Shown here in pieces: positions 1 through 9,601 of a DNA stretch of 64,000 nt; within the stretch, counting starts at the first letter, position 1, and every line of letters starts with the position of its first letter. The notes below the pieces were generated by a model. The model had not been told where the DNA came from and did not search any database. It was given only the letters and a program-made list of their open reading frames with translations. The translations under genes were made by a program, and so were the position numbers. Source of the DNA: Rugalucina vietnamica (lineage: Eukaryota; Mollusca; Bivalvia; Lucinida; Lucinidae); assembly GCA_964017185.1 (NCBI GenBank), contig OZ024877.1:878501-942500 (forward strand), written 5' to 3'.

Positions 1-787
1 GTAGCTGATTTATTTTTATACTGCTACGAAAGAGATTTCATGGATTCTCTTAACCATGATAATCAAGCTGATGTTATCGAGGCTTTTAATTCCACATGAC
101 CTTTTGAACATTGACAACCCTTATTTTGAAGGTATGGTCAATCAAATTTATCCACCTGAACTTCAGTTGAACAAAGCCAATATCTCAGATACTGAAGCCC
201 CCTTTTTAGATCTACATCTTTCTGTTGCAAATGGATTTGTTTCTTCTAAAATTTATGATAAGCGCGATGACTTTGATTTTGATATAGTAAATTTTCCTTT
301 TTTGGATGGTGACGTTCCTCGTCGTGCTTCTTATGGTGTATACATTTCGCAACTTATTAGGTTTGCTAGAGTCTGCAATCATGTTACAGACTTCAACGCT
401 CGAAATAAATGTTTAACGGCAAAACTTCTCCAACAGGGCTATCGGTATCATAAACTTCAAAAAACATTTTCTAAATTTTATCGTAGACACTATGAATTGA
501 TTTCCAAATACAATGTTGGTTTAAAGACGCTTTTAAGTGAGGGCCTTTCGGAACCTGAATTTTATGGTGACTTGGTTTACAAATTTAAGAAGCTTAAAGG
601 AATTAATGATTTTTCTTTTCAGTTCAGAAAAATCATAACACGTTACAGACGTATAGGTTATAACTTGAATGTTATGCGACAGTCTGCATGCTTAGTTTTT
701 AACCCAATCATGGTTGATAACTATGCTGCCTTCTTTAATTGCACGCCGGTGGGTCGGGCGTCAGACTCTATGATGGCCCCGACATAA
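1..787 (+). pseudogene. Reverse transcriptase C-terminal fragment, Penelope-like (tentative)
   Basis: Position 1 onward reads in frame 1 for 32 codons to a stop at 97-99. The same protein then continues in another frame from about 98 to 787 (about 230 residues). The switch falls where the catalytic Y-x-D-D loop is expected, and only the D-D-L-L part remains, so a small deletion has broken the active site. Downstream motifs include FLDLHL, KIYDKRDDFDFD and YISQLIRFARVC, a layout like the palm-thumb region of Penelope-like reverse transcriptases. No GIY-YIG endonuclease follows before the stop. The family assignment is from memory of motif style; another non-LTR class is possible. It lies in a PHKB intron or upstream of that gene's visible exons and looks dead. 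Confidence 0.6.
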
Positions 788-1163
788 AGCTATTCATTTT
801 AGTTGGTTGGGGCCGGAGCTTCTTGTCTGTTGCTTGGCCCACCGGGGTCCAACTGGTGTTTTTCTTTTGCTCCGGAGTTAGTAGGTTATTCGGCGCCCAG
901 GGATCTCCATCGTCGAGCAGCTTACTCAGTCTGTGAGTCCTGGTTTTTGATTCATCAGGATGTTTATCATGATTTATTTGTTTGTTCTTGATGATTCATT
1001 GACTAGTTAGAGATTCACCACGAAGACCGAATAACTAACTAAATGTTATGAACCACTGCAGAAGCTGAGGGTGAGGTTGTGGCCATGTAAAACCGGTTTA
1101 AGCCCGCCAGTAACTTTGTGTTACTGATCGTTCCAAGTCGATACTTCTGTGGTGGTTCTTTTT
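788..1163 (+). repeat. 3' region of the reverse-transcriptase element (family P), left part
   Basis: This is non-coding sequence after the RT stop. The same sequence recurs at 15660-16218 (+), at 51805-52468 (two inverted halves) and at 60948-61345 (-). It is therefore the conserved 3' end of a retroelement family that leaves 5'-truncated copies. It is interrupted after GGTTCTTTTT at 1163 by a pearl-like element and resumes at 2691. Confidence 0.75.
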
Positions 1164-2690
1164 AGCTCACCTGAGCCGTCAGGCTCACAAGGTGAGCTTA
1201 TAGGATGGCCATGATCCGGCGTCCGTCCGTCGTCCGTCCGTCCGTCGTCCGTCGTCCACCATTTTCAAAGATCTTCTTCTCTGAAACCGCTTGGCCAATC
1301 AAAGCCAAATTTTACATGAAGCATCTATGGGAAGGGGGAACCAATGTGTATATAAATAATCCAGGTCACATGACCAAGATGGCCGCCATGCCCATATATG
1401 GTAAAAACCCTTCAAAAATCTTCTTCTCCGGAACCACTGGACTGATTTCAACCAAACTTGGCATGAAGCATCGATGACTCAAGTACTACAATGTGTATAT
1501 AAATCATGACCTTGCGGTGACCTTGACCTATTTTACGGCAAGGTCAACATAGGTCGCCTTTGCATTTGAATGGGAAAAATTGTTAAATTGTCATTTAAAG
1601 GAAAAATCTTGCAGAAAATGAGCAGTAGGACTGAATATTAATGATTCTGAAAAAAATTGGGCACCAGGGGCTCATCCGCCCCCACCCCGGGGCAATATAC
1701 ATGTATATTATCATAATATTCAAACATCTTCTTCTCTGAAACCGCTTGGCCAATCAAAGCCAAATTTTACATGAAGCATCTACGGGAAAGGGGAACCAAT
1801 GTGTATATAAATAATCCAGGTCACATGACCAAGATGGCCGCCATGCCCATATATGGTAAAAACCCTTCAAAAATCTTCTTCTCCAGAACCGGTGGACCGA
1901 TTTCAACAAAACTTGGCATGAAGCATCGATGGCTCAAGCACTACAATGTGTATATAATTCATGACCTTTTCATGACCTTGACCTATTTTACGGCAAGGTC
2001 AACATAGGTCGCCAATGCATTTGAATGGGGAAAACTTTTAAAATGTAATTTAAAGTGAAATTCTTGCAGGAAATGGGAAGTAGGACTGAAAATTAATGAT
2101 TCTGAAAAAATTGGACCCCAGGGGCTCATGTGCCCCCACCCCGGGGCAATATACATGTATATTTCCATAATATATATTCAAACCTCTTCTCCTCTGAAAT
2201 CGCTTGGCCAATCAAAGCCAAATTTTATGTGAAGCATCTATAGAATTGAGGAATCAATGTGTATATAAATAATCTAGGTCACATGACAAAGATGGCCGCC
2301 ATGCCCATATATGGTAAAAACCCATCAAAAATCTTCTTCTCTGAAACCAATAGACTGATTTCAAAGAAACTTGGCGTGAAGCATCGATGGCTAAAGTACT
2401 CCAATGTATATATAAATCATGACCCTGTGATGACCTTGACCAAGTTTATGGCAAGGTCAACATGGGTTGCCTATGCATTTGAATTGGGAAAACTGTTAAA
2501 ATGTCATTTGAAGAGAAAAGCCAGCAGGAAATTGGCAAATGGACAGAATATTGAAGATTCTGAAAAAAGAAAATGGCCCAAGGGCTTCATCTGCCCCTGC
2601 ACTGGAGTTAAACACCATAATATTCAAACATGTTTATTGGTATATGCAGCAGATCTCAGGTGAGCGTTTACAGGACCATTGGTCCTCTGG
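1164..2690 (-). mobile_element. Pearl/Helentron-like non-autonomous element (family S, copy S1)
   Basis: On the minus strand the element starts near CCAGAGGACCAATGG (2690), carries about three copies of a 459-base unit, then a (CGTCCGTC)n tail (1219-1257), and ends in the hairpin AGCTCACC...GGTGAGCT (1164-1200). The units share the phrase AAATCTTCTTCTCTGAAACC at about 1268, 1727 and 2185. The host repeat P reads continuously across the borders with no clear target duplication. Small open frames inside belong to the repeat unit and look meaningless. Confidence 0.75.
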
Positions 2691-2938
2691 TTGTTTTATG
2701 TCTTGGTGTTTAAAAATTCTTTTTGTGCTGTTGGCGCCTTATGTATGTTTTCATATTTTTAGTTAAGTTAAGGTAACTGTGTGGCCACCTATTGGGAAAA
2801 TAGCTGCTCATTCGGCTTACGATATGTTTCATGGTATAAGTACCTGACTGTTAGTTTGGTTTTTTCCCACCTCGGTTTTTGGAGTGGGAATCTTTTTCTG
2901 ATTGCGCCTTTTCCTGATCTTTGCCTACTTGTACCTTT
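2691..2938 (+). repeat. 3' region of family P element, right part
   Basis: This continues the sequence interrupted at 1163 and ends at GCCTACTTGTACCTTTT, the same 3' terminus as in the copies at 16218, about 51965 and 60950. Confidence 0.75.
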
Positions 2939-3428
2939 TCGTAAGATTACTAACCAACATGAGACGACATGCAGAACACAAGAACCGTAATACTGGATTG
3001 TATAGATAATTGAGCCATGACATGAGAACTTCTGTCTTTGGGGTTTCCAACCAGATTGACACAACTAGACTGTACAGCCACTGCTATGGCTAGAGTAGAG
3101 GCATTAAATTTCAGAATTAGAAAGCTGAGTGGCTGTTTTATTTAGATAGCAAAAAACAAAGGCGCTGATTATCTGTCTTTGTTTTTTGCATTGGCAAAAC
3201 ACAGGTTTTCTCATGCTGCTGCTCATTTAATCTGTTTTGTATATTTAGACGTTCTCTTCTGTGCCACTCTTCTATTACACTTCTCAGTTGTTATGAATCT
3301 TTGTAACCAATCTAAGCAACCATCTGTGGTAATATTATTGAAGACTAAGCTTGGTTACATGCACTTAGAAAGGGGGGAGACATCAGTTTTCACATAGAAA
3401 ACAAATTCTAGTATTGACTCTGAGTTTC
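2939..3428. repeat. Intronic stretch with a decayed MITE-A copy (about 3011-3225)
   Basis: The block 3011-3225 begins GAGCCATGACATGAG and ends TTTTCTCATGCTGCTGCTC. In its centre are AAAAAACAAAGGCGCTGAT and a partial inverted match. This is the layout of the MITE-A family seen at 5121, 13729, 28265, 28960, 52884, 54258 and 56130. I see no gene in the rest. Confidence 0.55.
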
Positions 3429-3517
3429 GTTACAGTAGGAGTATTTGGTCATGAAGAAGTTTTAGATAAAGCCTTGCAAAATTAAAAACATCCTGTATAC
3501 CAAGTCTATGCCATATT
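3429..3517 (+). pseudogene. Decayed duplicate of PHKB exon (copy 1)
   Basis: The sequence reads [14 protein letters not shown] and then hits a stop after Q-N. The nucleotides match the start of the true exon at 3748, and also match ATCCTGTATACCAAG and the following ATGCCATA. No AG precedes the copy, so it has lost a splice acceptor. It ends in the TTGATTGATTAG sequence that starts the next spacer. Confidence 0.75.
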
Positions 3518-3568
3518 GGTTGATTGATTAGTTTAATTGATTAATTAATGCATTGATTGCCCCTACAG

Positions 3569-3712
3569 GTCATAGTTGGTGAATTCGGTCAAGAAGAAGA
3601 AGTGTTAGATAAGCCACCAGTCTCACCCAACAAAATAAAAAACATCCTGTACGCCAAGTGTAATGTATGCCGTACAACATTCGCCAAGCAGTATTACAAC
3701 AGGATTGAATAA
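3569..3712 (+). pseudogene. Decayed duplicate of PHKB exon (copy 2)
   Basis: A good acceptor (CCCTACAG, AG at 3567-3568) precedes a frame reading V-I-V-G-E-F-G-Q-E-E-E-V-L-D-K. It follows the true exon through N-I-L-Y-A-K-C. An insertion near 3663 then shifts the frame, which runs to TAA at 3710-3712. The match to the true exon continues at the nucleotide level to about 3705. Use of this acceptor would truncate PHKB. Confidence 0.8.
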
Positions 3713-3747
3713 TTACTGATTTATTAATTTATTGATCAATTCTATAG

Positions 3748-3950
3748 GTCACAGTAGGTGTCTTCGGCCATGAAGAAGAAGTTTTAGATAAACCAGTCTC
3801 GCCCAACGAGATCAAGAACATCCTGTATGCCAAGTGTATGCCATACGACATCTGCCAAGCAGTATTACAGCAGGAGCTCATACTGGCTATTGGGAAACTG
3901 ATAGCTACCTCGCCAGAACAGTTTGATGGGATACTGAAGATAAGAATAGG
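3748..3950 (+). CDS. PHKB: PHKB exon a (fourth from last)
   Basis: The acceptor TCTATAG ends at 3747 and the donor GTAAGA starts at 3951. The exon starts in phase 0 (V-T-V-G-V-F-G-H-E) and leaves two bases (GG) for the next exon. It ends [10 protein letters not shown]. It is the only intact member of a tandem trio; two decayed copies lie just upstream. Confidence 0.92.
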
Positions 3951-6462
3951 GTAAGATAATGACTAGAATTCATGTATCTTAATTAACAAAATACTTTCAA
4001 GGACTTACTGTTTGCTAGTATTCATCACTGTTATATAGCAAAAAAAAAATCTAATGAAATTTTCAATCTGCTGAAAAAATTCTCTGTAGAATGCATGGAC
4101 ACGTTTTCGTAATGTAGCCTTACCAACTTAAATTCCTTGCAAATGATTACGTAAGAATAGGATGTTCAGGAAATAATAGATCATACAATCAAGTTTAAAT
4201 TCCAAACCGCGACCCCAGGAAAATTGACTAAGCTCTTTCCAAGCAAGACAACCATCTAGGCTCCATCTTCTGTCTTTGAGCAAGACACATTTACTCCATA
4301 ATCTACTGATTAATACATAGGAAGCGATGTCACGTCTGGGACCTGACATGATGAAAACTGATGACATTAAAGCTCAATACATGTACAAACAAAGAGCAAA
4401 AAATGAAATAAAATGATGTTAATTTAATTTACATGTATTTTCAGTTGGTTTGTGCGTGCCATGGAGATGGAACTTGAACAAGAAGAGGAGCATGTGAACA
4501 TCAACTCCCTGTCTCCCTCCAGCATCAAGCAGCTCTTCTTTAGTATCATCACCAAGCATCCAGAGGAATATGATTACCGGTCCCCTCTTCAGAGGAGGCA
4601 GATTGATGGGGCACTGAGCCGGGTACCGAAGGACTTCTATGAAAGAGTTTGGGAAATCCTCGAGAGAACCCCTGGTGGCATCAAAGTGGCTGGTTACCTG
4701 TTACCTCAAGTAAGTAGATAGTCCTAAAAGCCGGGTACCAAAGGATCGCTATAAAAGAGTGTGGGAGATTCTTGACCTTGTAACATCCTTGAGGTGGGGA
4801 TGTGGATTAAGTCTACCTGGCACAAGATGACATAGCCTGCACTCTACTACTACTTGATCTTGCACTTATGATACATGTTGCCTAAATAGTAATGAACAGA
4901 TAAATATTGACCTAAAAGCTGGTTCATTTATTTGAAGATTTTTTATATTAAATATTCATACACTGTGAAAAGTCTGCAAGTTGTTTTGGTCCTTGGACAA
5001 AAGACATCATCATAGATAAAAATTCTAACACCAACAGTATATAAACCTTGTCACTGAAAAGACCTGTCAAAACAGTAGTACATGTAACCAGGTATTCAAA
5101 CAACGAAGTTCATATCACTTGAGCCGCCCCATGGGAAAACCAACAATCTGCATAAGCGAAAACAAAGACGCAGATCAGCTTCGCGGTAACCGCGAAGCTG
5201 ATCAGCGCCTTTGTTTCCGCTAATCGGATAGTACAATTCCTCTTCTACTTAACTCCAATAATTCAAGCTTCTAGCCTGCTTCTGTAACTGTACAGGCCGG
5301 TTTGTGTCAGACCTGTTCGGAAACCACATTGTTGGTTTTTCCACAAGGTGGCTCACTTATTCATTCTTTTTCTTCAGCAACCAACACAGTCCGACATGAC
5401 GATGTACGAGTTGAACTTCTCCCTGCTAGTAGAACAAATGTTGAGTAAAATAGTCGACCCAGCCTATAGGCAACTGATGGTAGAAACCTTTATGGTCGTC
5501 TCAACAATTCTCCGCAGAAATCCAGAGTTTACCTTTAGTCAGCCTGTAGCAATGGATAGGGTATGTCATATAGTATTACTTCTTCATCTCATGTCGTCTG
5601 TGAAAAGTCTTTAACACTTTTACTGCCACCGATAACTGTAGTTGTTTTTACTGTTCACTGCCACCAAAGACTGTAGTTGTTTTACAGGTATATTGGTATG
5701 TCCCACGTTATAGATGAAAATTTTAAAGGGAGGTAAATGTATTGTATATCAGATTTTTCAGCATAAAAATCCCTTTCTAGTGATATATGCTATTCGCATA
5801 TATCAGTAAATATAAAATTTAATAAATAAATTCATTAATCAATAATAAATCAATAAAAAAAATCCTTGGCAGTGAGATATTGATTTGTTGAGAGGCGTGG
5901 CAGTAAAAGTGTGAAATCAAGATGTTTAAAGGGAAGTGAGGTTGCTCAGTAGGACAACATCACACTCAGGATGTAAGAATCGAACCCTACTGCACTGCCA
6001 CCGCCATGTTGACACCTTAGCTAATAGGTGGCATGACTAAAAAATAGTTAGCTTATAGTTTTATATAGGTAGCTTGAATGTTAGTCAACAACATTAACAA
6101 GCCAAAAAATGAATATAGATCTCTTACATGGCATTAGTGTGAACTACAAAGTGCTGTATTTGATTGAGAAAATTCTGAGATAGAAATTAAAGTTGCTTGT
6201 ATTGTGACTTCAGTATTTTGTTGTCAATTTTTGTATGATAAATACCTTTTCATTTCAGACAATCAAAGATGCATTTGATGAATTCCAAAGAGATCTGAAT
6301 AAACAGGAAGGCAGAGAAAAACAGGACGATATGAGACTGTTCTTGAACACTCAGCCACTCGTTAAACGTGGCACCACAAGTTACATTGCTAAATCAGTCG
6401 TAAAGAATCTCCTGGATGGTGATTTCAAAATGACGTTAGAAGAAATGTGTTCTATATCATGA
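3748..6462 (+). CDS. PHKB: Phosphorylase b kinase regulatory subunit beta, last four exons
   Basis: PHKB is a regulatory subunit of the (alpha-beta-gamma-delta)4 phosphorylase kinase, which phosphorylates glycogen phosphorylase to start glycogen breakdown. Four exons (3748-3950, 4445-4709, 5378-5560, 6259-6462) join in phase into 284 residues plus stop, the C-terminal quarter of a protein of about 1,090 residues in vertebrates. Recognisable stretches are [33 protein letters not shown], a KQDDM block and [10 protein letters not shown]. They fit the beta subunit better than alpha. The protein ends C-S-I-S, a CaaX-type motif; vertebrate alpha and beta subunits are farnesylated at such tails. Earlier exons must lie left of the window. 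All introns are GT-AG. Decayed exon copies flank exons 1 and 2. Confidence 0.92.
4445..4709 (+). CDS. PHKB: PHKB exon b (third from last)
   Basis: The acceptor TTTTCAG ends at 4444 and the donor GTAAGT starts at 4710. The first base completes the glycine codon begun in the previous exon. It encodes [10 protein letters not shown] through LLPQ and ends in phase 0. Confidence 0.92.
4729..4783 (+). pseudogene. Partial duplicate of PHKB exon b inside the next intron
   Basis: AAAAGCCGGGTACCAAAGGA and the following bases to about 4783 repeat exon b positions of about 4614-4672, which encode [17 protein letters not shown]. The copy has several substitutions and no splice signals of its own. Confidence 0.7.
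5121..5354. mobile_element. MITE-A copy ending 23 bases before a PHKB exon
   Basis: The inverted ends are GAGCCGCCCCATGGGAAAAC (left) and GTTTTTCCACAAGGTGGCTC (right). The core is a perfect-looking hairpin, AAAGACGCAGATCAGCTTCG against its complement near 5195-5218. Possible ACTT flanks occur on both sides. The family recurs about nine times in the window. The next exon starts at 5378, so the MITE lies where the branch point of this intron would be. Confidence 0.8.
5378..5560 (+). CDS. PHKB: PHKB exon c (second from last)
   Basis: The acceptor CTTTTTCTTCAG ends at 5377 and the donor GTATGT starts at 5561. It has 61 whole codons, from [11 protein letters not shown] to A-M-D-R. Both ends are in phase 0. 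Confidence 0.92.
6259..6462 (+). CDS. PHKB: PHKB last exon with CaaX-like end
   Basis: The acceptor TTTCATTTCAG ends at 6258. The exon reads [10 protein letters not shown] to E-M-C-S-I-S and stops with TGA at 6460-6462. The Cys sits four residues from the end, as in prenylated phosphorylase kinase subunits. Confidence 0.92.
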   Translation, partial: TIKDAFDEFQRDLNKQEGREKQDDMRLFLNTQPLVKRGTTSYIAKSVVKNLLDGDFKMTLEEMCSIS

Positions 6463-6966
6463 AAAGAAGTTGATCAGTGTTGGTCTGGAATTGGCAGGTT
6501 AACAGCTGGTTTTGGCAGATAAACAGCTGGAACTGGCAGATTAACAGCTGGTTACAGGATGAAACTTCACTTGTGGAGTAACTAGCCAAAGAGCATCAGA
6601 GTGAGGTCTTGGATTGCACCCTTTGTGTTGGAGTTGTCTTTGAATGAGACACTTTAAAACTGCAGTTACTTCATTGTGACATTGTGGTGATTGTGACATT
6701 AAACAACAACCCAAACCCAAGCAACATCGGTTGATCATTTGGAACACTACTTTGGTCAGTATTGCATAATATCCTTATGTTCCAATGACCTGGCTCAACA
6801 TTTGGCAAAATATGGTGCTCTTGTGTATTGTGCAGTTTGTACCTTTGTATAAATGGCAAACATTATCAGTCAAGGGAGACTATCCCGTTATCAGTGTACC
6901 TTCAGTTGGGCAGTGATTAACTTCACATCTTGTACTTGAGGAGTCCTGATTAGAAACTGGACTACA

Positions 6967-7214
6967 GGTCCCGAGGTTATAAAACTTTTTTCATGCTCAG
7001 CTCAGCTGAGTCTAAAATTTAAATTTAAATTGCTCATAAATGGCAAAATAGTCCAAATAACTCCATCTTTAGATCACCAAAGCCTGTAATTTATCCTGCT
7101 TATACATGTAAATGTTAAAATGCCAACAATTGTTGGCATTTTAACATTTATGAGCAGGGTAAATTTTAGTCTCAGCCGAGCTTAGCTTGAAAAAAGTTTT
7201 ATAACCTCGGGACC
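6967..7214. mobile_element. Foldback element with 40-plus-base inverted ends (family FB)
   Basis: It begins GGTCCCGAGGTTATAAAAC and ends with its complement GTTTTATAACCTCGGGACC (short mismatches). The centre is AAAATGCCAACAATTGTTGG, also self-complementary. Relatives lie at 31920-32162, partly at 31795-31919, and at 56293-56566. In this copy the whole hairpin would be in the PHKB 3' untranslated RNA. Confidence 0.8.
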
Positions 7215-7340
7215 AGCTTTTGGTAGGAAACTTTAACTGAGGACATGTCTCCATATCACATTAACTGTTGGTAGGACACTAAACATATAGGTTGATGTGA
7301 AAATTCAGCAGAACGTGATATGAGCTTCTCTGACATTGTA

Positions 7341-7346
7341 AATAAA
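7341..7346 (+). promoter_or_regulatory. Polyadenylation signal candidate for PHKB
   Basis: A canonical AATAAA about 880 bases after the stop, followed by T- and GT-rich sequence (ACTTTATTTGTGCTGG). Confidence 0.4.
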
Positions 7347-7527
7347 GTAAGCTTAGATGGACTTTATTTGTGCTGGTCACAATGTGTCATTGAGAAGTGT
7401 AAGAAAAACATTTCTTACGGGTTGAAAACTCATCTTAGGTGTTTACGAAACCTGTTTTAGAGCTTTCTGATCTTCCACTTGCTCTGTCAAATGATCAGAC
7501 AGACAGTGGTTAGGTACATTCAGATAC

Positions 7528-7738
7528 TACTGTAGATCCGGAAATATTCGTGAGAACTTAATTTTCGCTAATATTCGCGAATTGGTTGCCTCGCGAATTC
7601 AAAGTTCTAGCTAATAAAGAGTTACTATAAAATTATAGAATACATGGACACTCACTCGCGAATTCAAGAACTCGCTAATAATTTGGAAACAGAAAATTTG
7701 CGAAATAAAAGTCACGCGAAAATTTCCAATTTACAGTA
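7528..7738. mobile_element. MITE with TACTGTA ends
   Basis: The left end TACTGTAGATCCGGAAATAT is inverted at the right end as ATTTCCAATTTACAGTA. The interior carries repeated CGCGAATTC and ATTCGCG motifs. It is about 211 bases long and non-coding, between the two convergent genes. Confidence 0.65.
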
Positions 7739-9334
7739 ACTGTATTACAATACTGTCAACACCAAATATTGTAATCTATCAGTCAAAGGTGCATCTGTGC
7801 ACTTGCTGTTAGTGCAGAATAATTAATGTAAGAATAATTAATGTAAACTTTCATCATCTCTTAACCTTCATTACATACTTTTTACCTTTTTTAACCTTTT
7901 CACCTCTTCATCATCGTGTTTTCTGTTTCGAGAAAGTATCAAAGTTATCAATGTGCAACAAAATATTTTGGTAAAGATTTAGGCCCTATATTATTAAAAA
8001 TCAGTGCCAGCCAAGATCAGAATGCTTTGAGATTAATATTCTGATCCTTGGTAGTTTGTAATGCTTTTGAACCTTTGCAGATAAATTTCTCAATAGCCAC
8101 TTAGAATTCCCGCTTATTGCAATAATTCAGCCAAAATTGGAAATTTATGTTTGTGTGCATTGGTTGGTTATTGATCCTTGTTGATTCCTTGTTATTTCAT
8201 ATAATTATGAAATTTTCATATGGTTTGTGTTTATCTTTATTTACAGCCTTGTTATTGATTAAGTATGAGCTACCGCATCAGAAAACCATCAATCTGCATA
8301 TGGGATCTCAAAGGGGCAGATCAGCTGTGCAGTAGCTTCAATGCTGATCAGGGCCTTATGGACAATGTATTTACGCCGGAGATGGCGATTTTAGGAAGAA
8401 GAAAAGTTTATTCACATTCCAAAAAGCCGTAAGGCCCATGAGGATACAATATTTACAACATTGGCAAAGACAGTGCAGTGAACAGACAATTTTTAGTTGT
8501 TGCCATTTTTTTTCGCCAATTTTTATTTTCTATCGCCAGATTTAAAAAAATGTCGCAATTTGCATAATGCGAACCCTGCCTTTGTTTTCGCTTCTTGGAT
8601 AGTACAATTCGTCTTCTACTTCTATAAAAAAATTTCAAGCTTCTATCATTTTTCTATGACTGCACAAGCCAATATGTGTCGGACCTGGTCTGAAACCCAA
8701 ATTGTTGGTTTTTCTCATGCGCAGGCTCATATGTTAACACTTCAGTCTGTTATTGGTAAAAGGTATATGCACTAAGTACTGGTAATCTGCCTCAGGAGGC
8801 TTGCACAGGACCTTGCTAAGATAACTTTCCAAATTTTATGTACTTCAGCTTTTACTAAGAAAGTAAAGCACTAATAAAATGAATATAGGAAATAGAACAT
8901 GATTTTGGTCAAAATCTGCAAATTCATTTTCAAGAATGATTGAATAACAGGACAGATTGAATCCTATAAAGCTCCACTTTTTCAAAGCGTGGATAGAACT
9001 AAAGCTGTTGCAGGTAGCTGGCCTGATAGAATAGTGCTATGCCTAAATAGCAATTCAATTCTAATTTTGAAGTCCATGACCTTGACATGTAGGTCACATA
9101 GGTGGGTTGGGATGGTACATCATAAAACTTACAACAGGCATAATATGATGTAGATCCATCCACTTGTTCAAAAGATAAAATAGTTCTAAAAACTTCAAAC
9201 AAAATCTTAATATTTGAGAAATGCTGATGCAGGGATCAGTGCAATATCTCTATTTGTACTTTTCTACAGGCCAGCTAGAAAGGTCCTTCAGACATGCTAA
9301 GGATTTCAGAGAAACACAAATTAAAGATTTAAAC
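7739..9334. other. Intergenic stretch between convergent PHKB and MRPL3, with an expanded MITE-A copy
   Basis: MITE-A ends are recognisable at about 8267 (GAGCTACCGCATCAGAAAACC) and 8733 (GGTTTTTCTCATGCGCAGGCTC), with an inserted T-rich segment between about 8340 and 8580. I see no exon, promoter or RNA gene in the remainder. Confidence 0.5.
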
Positions 9335-9340
9335 TTTATT
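9335..9340 (-). promoter_or_regulatory. Polyadenylation signal of MRPL3
   Basis: TTTATT on the plus strand is AATAAA on the minus strand, 25 bases after the MRPL3 stop codon, followed by an A/T-rich tract. Confidence 0.65.
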
Positions 9341-9364
9341 CTTTTTTTCTAAATCTTTTCAAAC

Positions 9365-9601
9365 TTATTGTTCTTCATCAGCATACACTATACTATCATT
9401 AGTAAACTGAAACAGTTCCTCGTCAAAGTATTCCTCCGGAATTTCCTCTGTACTGTCTTCCGGATAGTAGGTCGGCATTGGCATAGTATGCTGTTTACCC
9501 GCAACAAGAGTGTCATATATTCTTACATAGGCGTGTGGAGGTCCAGGCACATTGCATCCCTTCAGATATAAGACATTGTATTTGGTGTTGATTCTCACTA
9601 T
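9365..9601 (-). CDS. MRPL3: MRPL3 exon 8 (last)
   Basis: The acceptor TTGCAG ends at 9602. The exon reads [12 protein letters not shown] to the acidic tail ending Y-A-D-E-E-Q and stop TAA at 9367-9365. The PMPTYYPE segment matches the conserved PFPTYFPD region of vertebrate MRPL3. Confidence 0.93.
   Translation of the reverse strand: MVRINTKYNVLYLKGCNVPGPPHAYVRIYDTLVAGKQHTMPMPTYYPEDSTEEIPEEYFDEELFQFTNDSIVYADEEQ

Larger units (their letters stand above)
6463..7365 (+). other. PHKB: PHKB 3' untranslated region (proposed)
   Basis: After the stop come three imperfect copies of a roughly 23-base unit around GGCAGATTAACAGCTGGTT (6485-6555). A foldback element follows (6967-7214). The first good polyadenylation signal is AATAAA at 7341-7346. 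The transcript end is inferred. Confidence 0.5.

Noticed and set aside
4128..4367. 79-codon minus frame in a PHKB intron
   Set aside because: No homology and no splice context; likely chance.
5938..6030. SINE head on the minus strand (GGGTTCGATTCTTAC)
   Set aside because: Only a B-box-like stretch is visible; too decayed to call.
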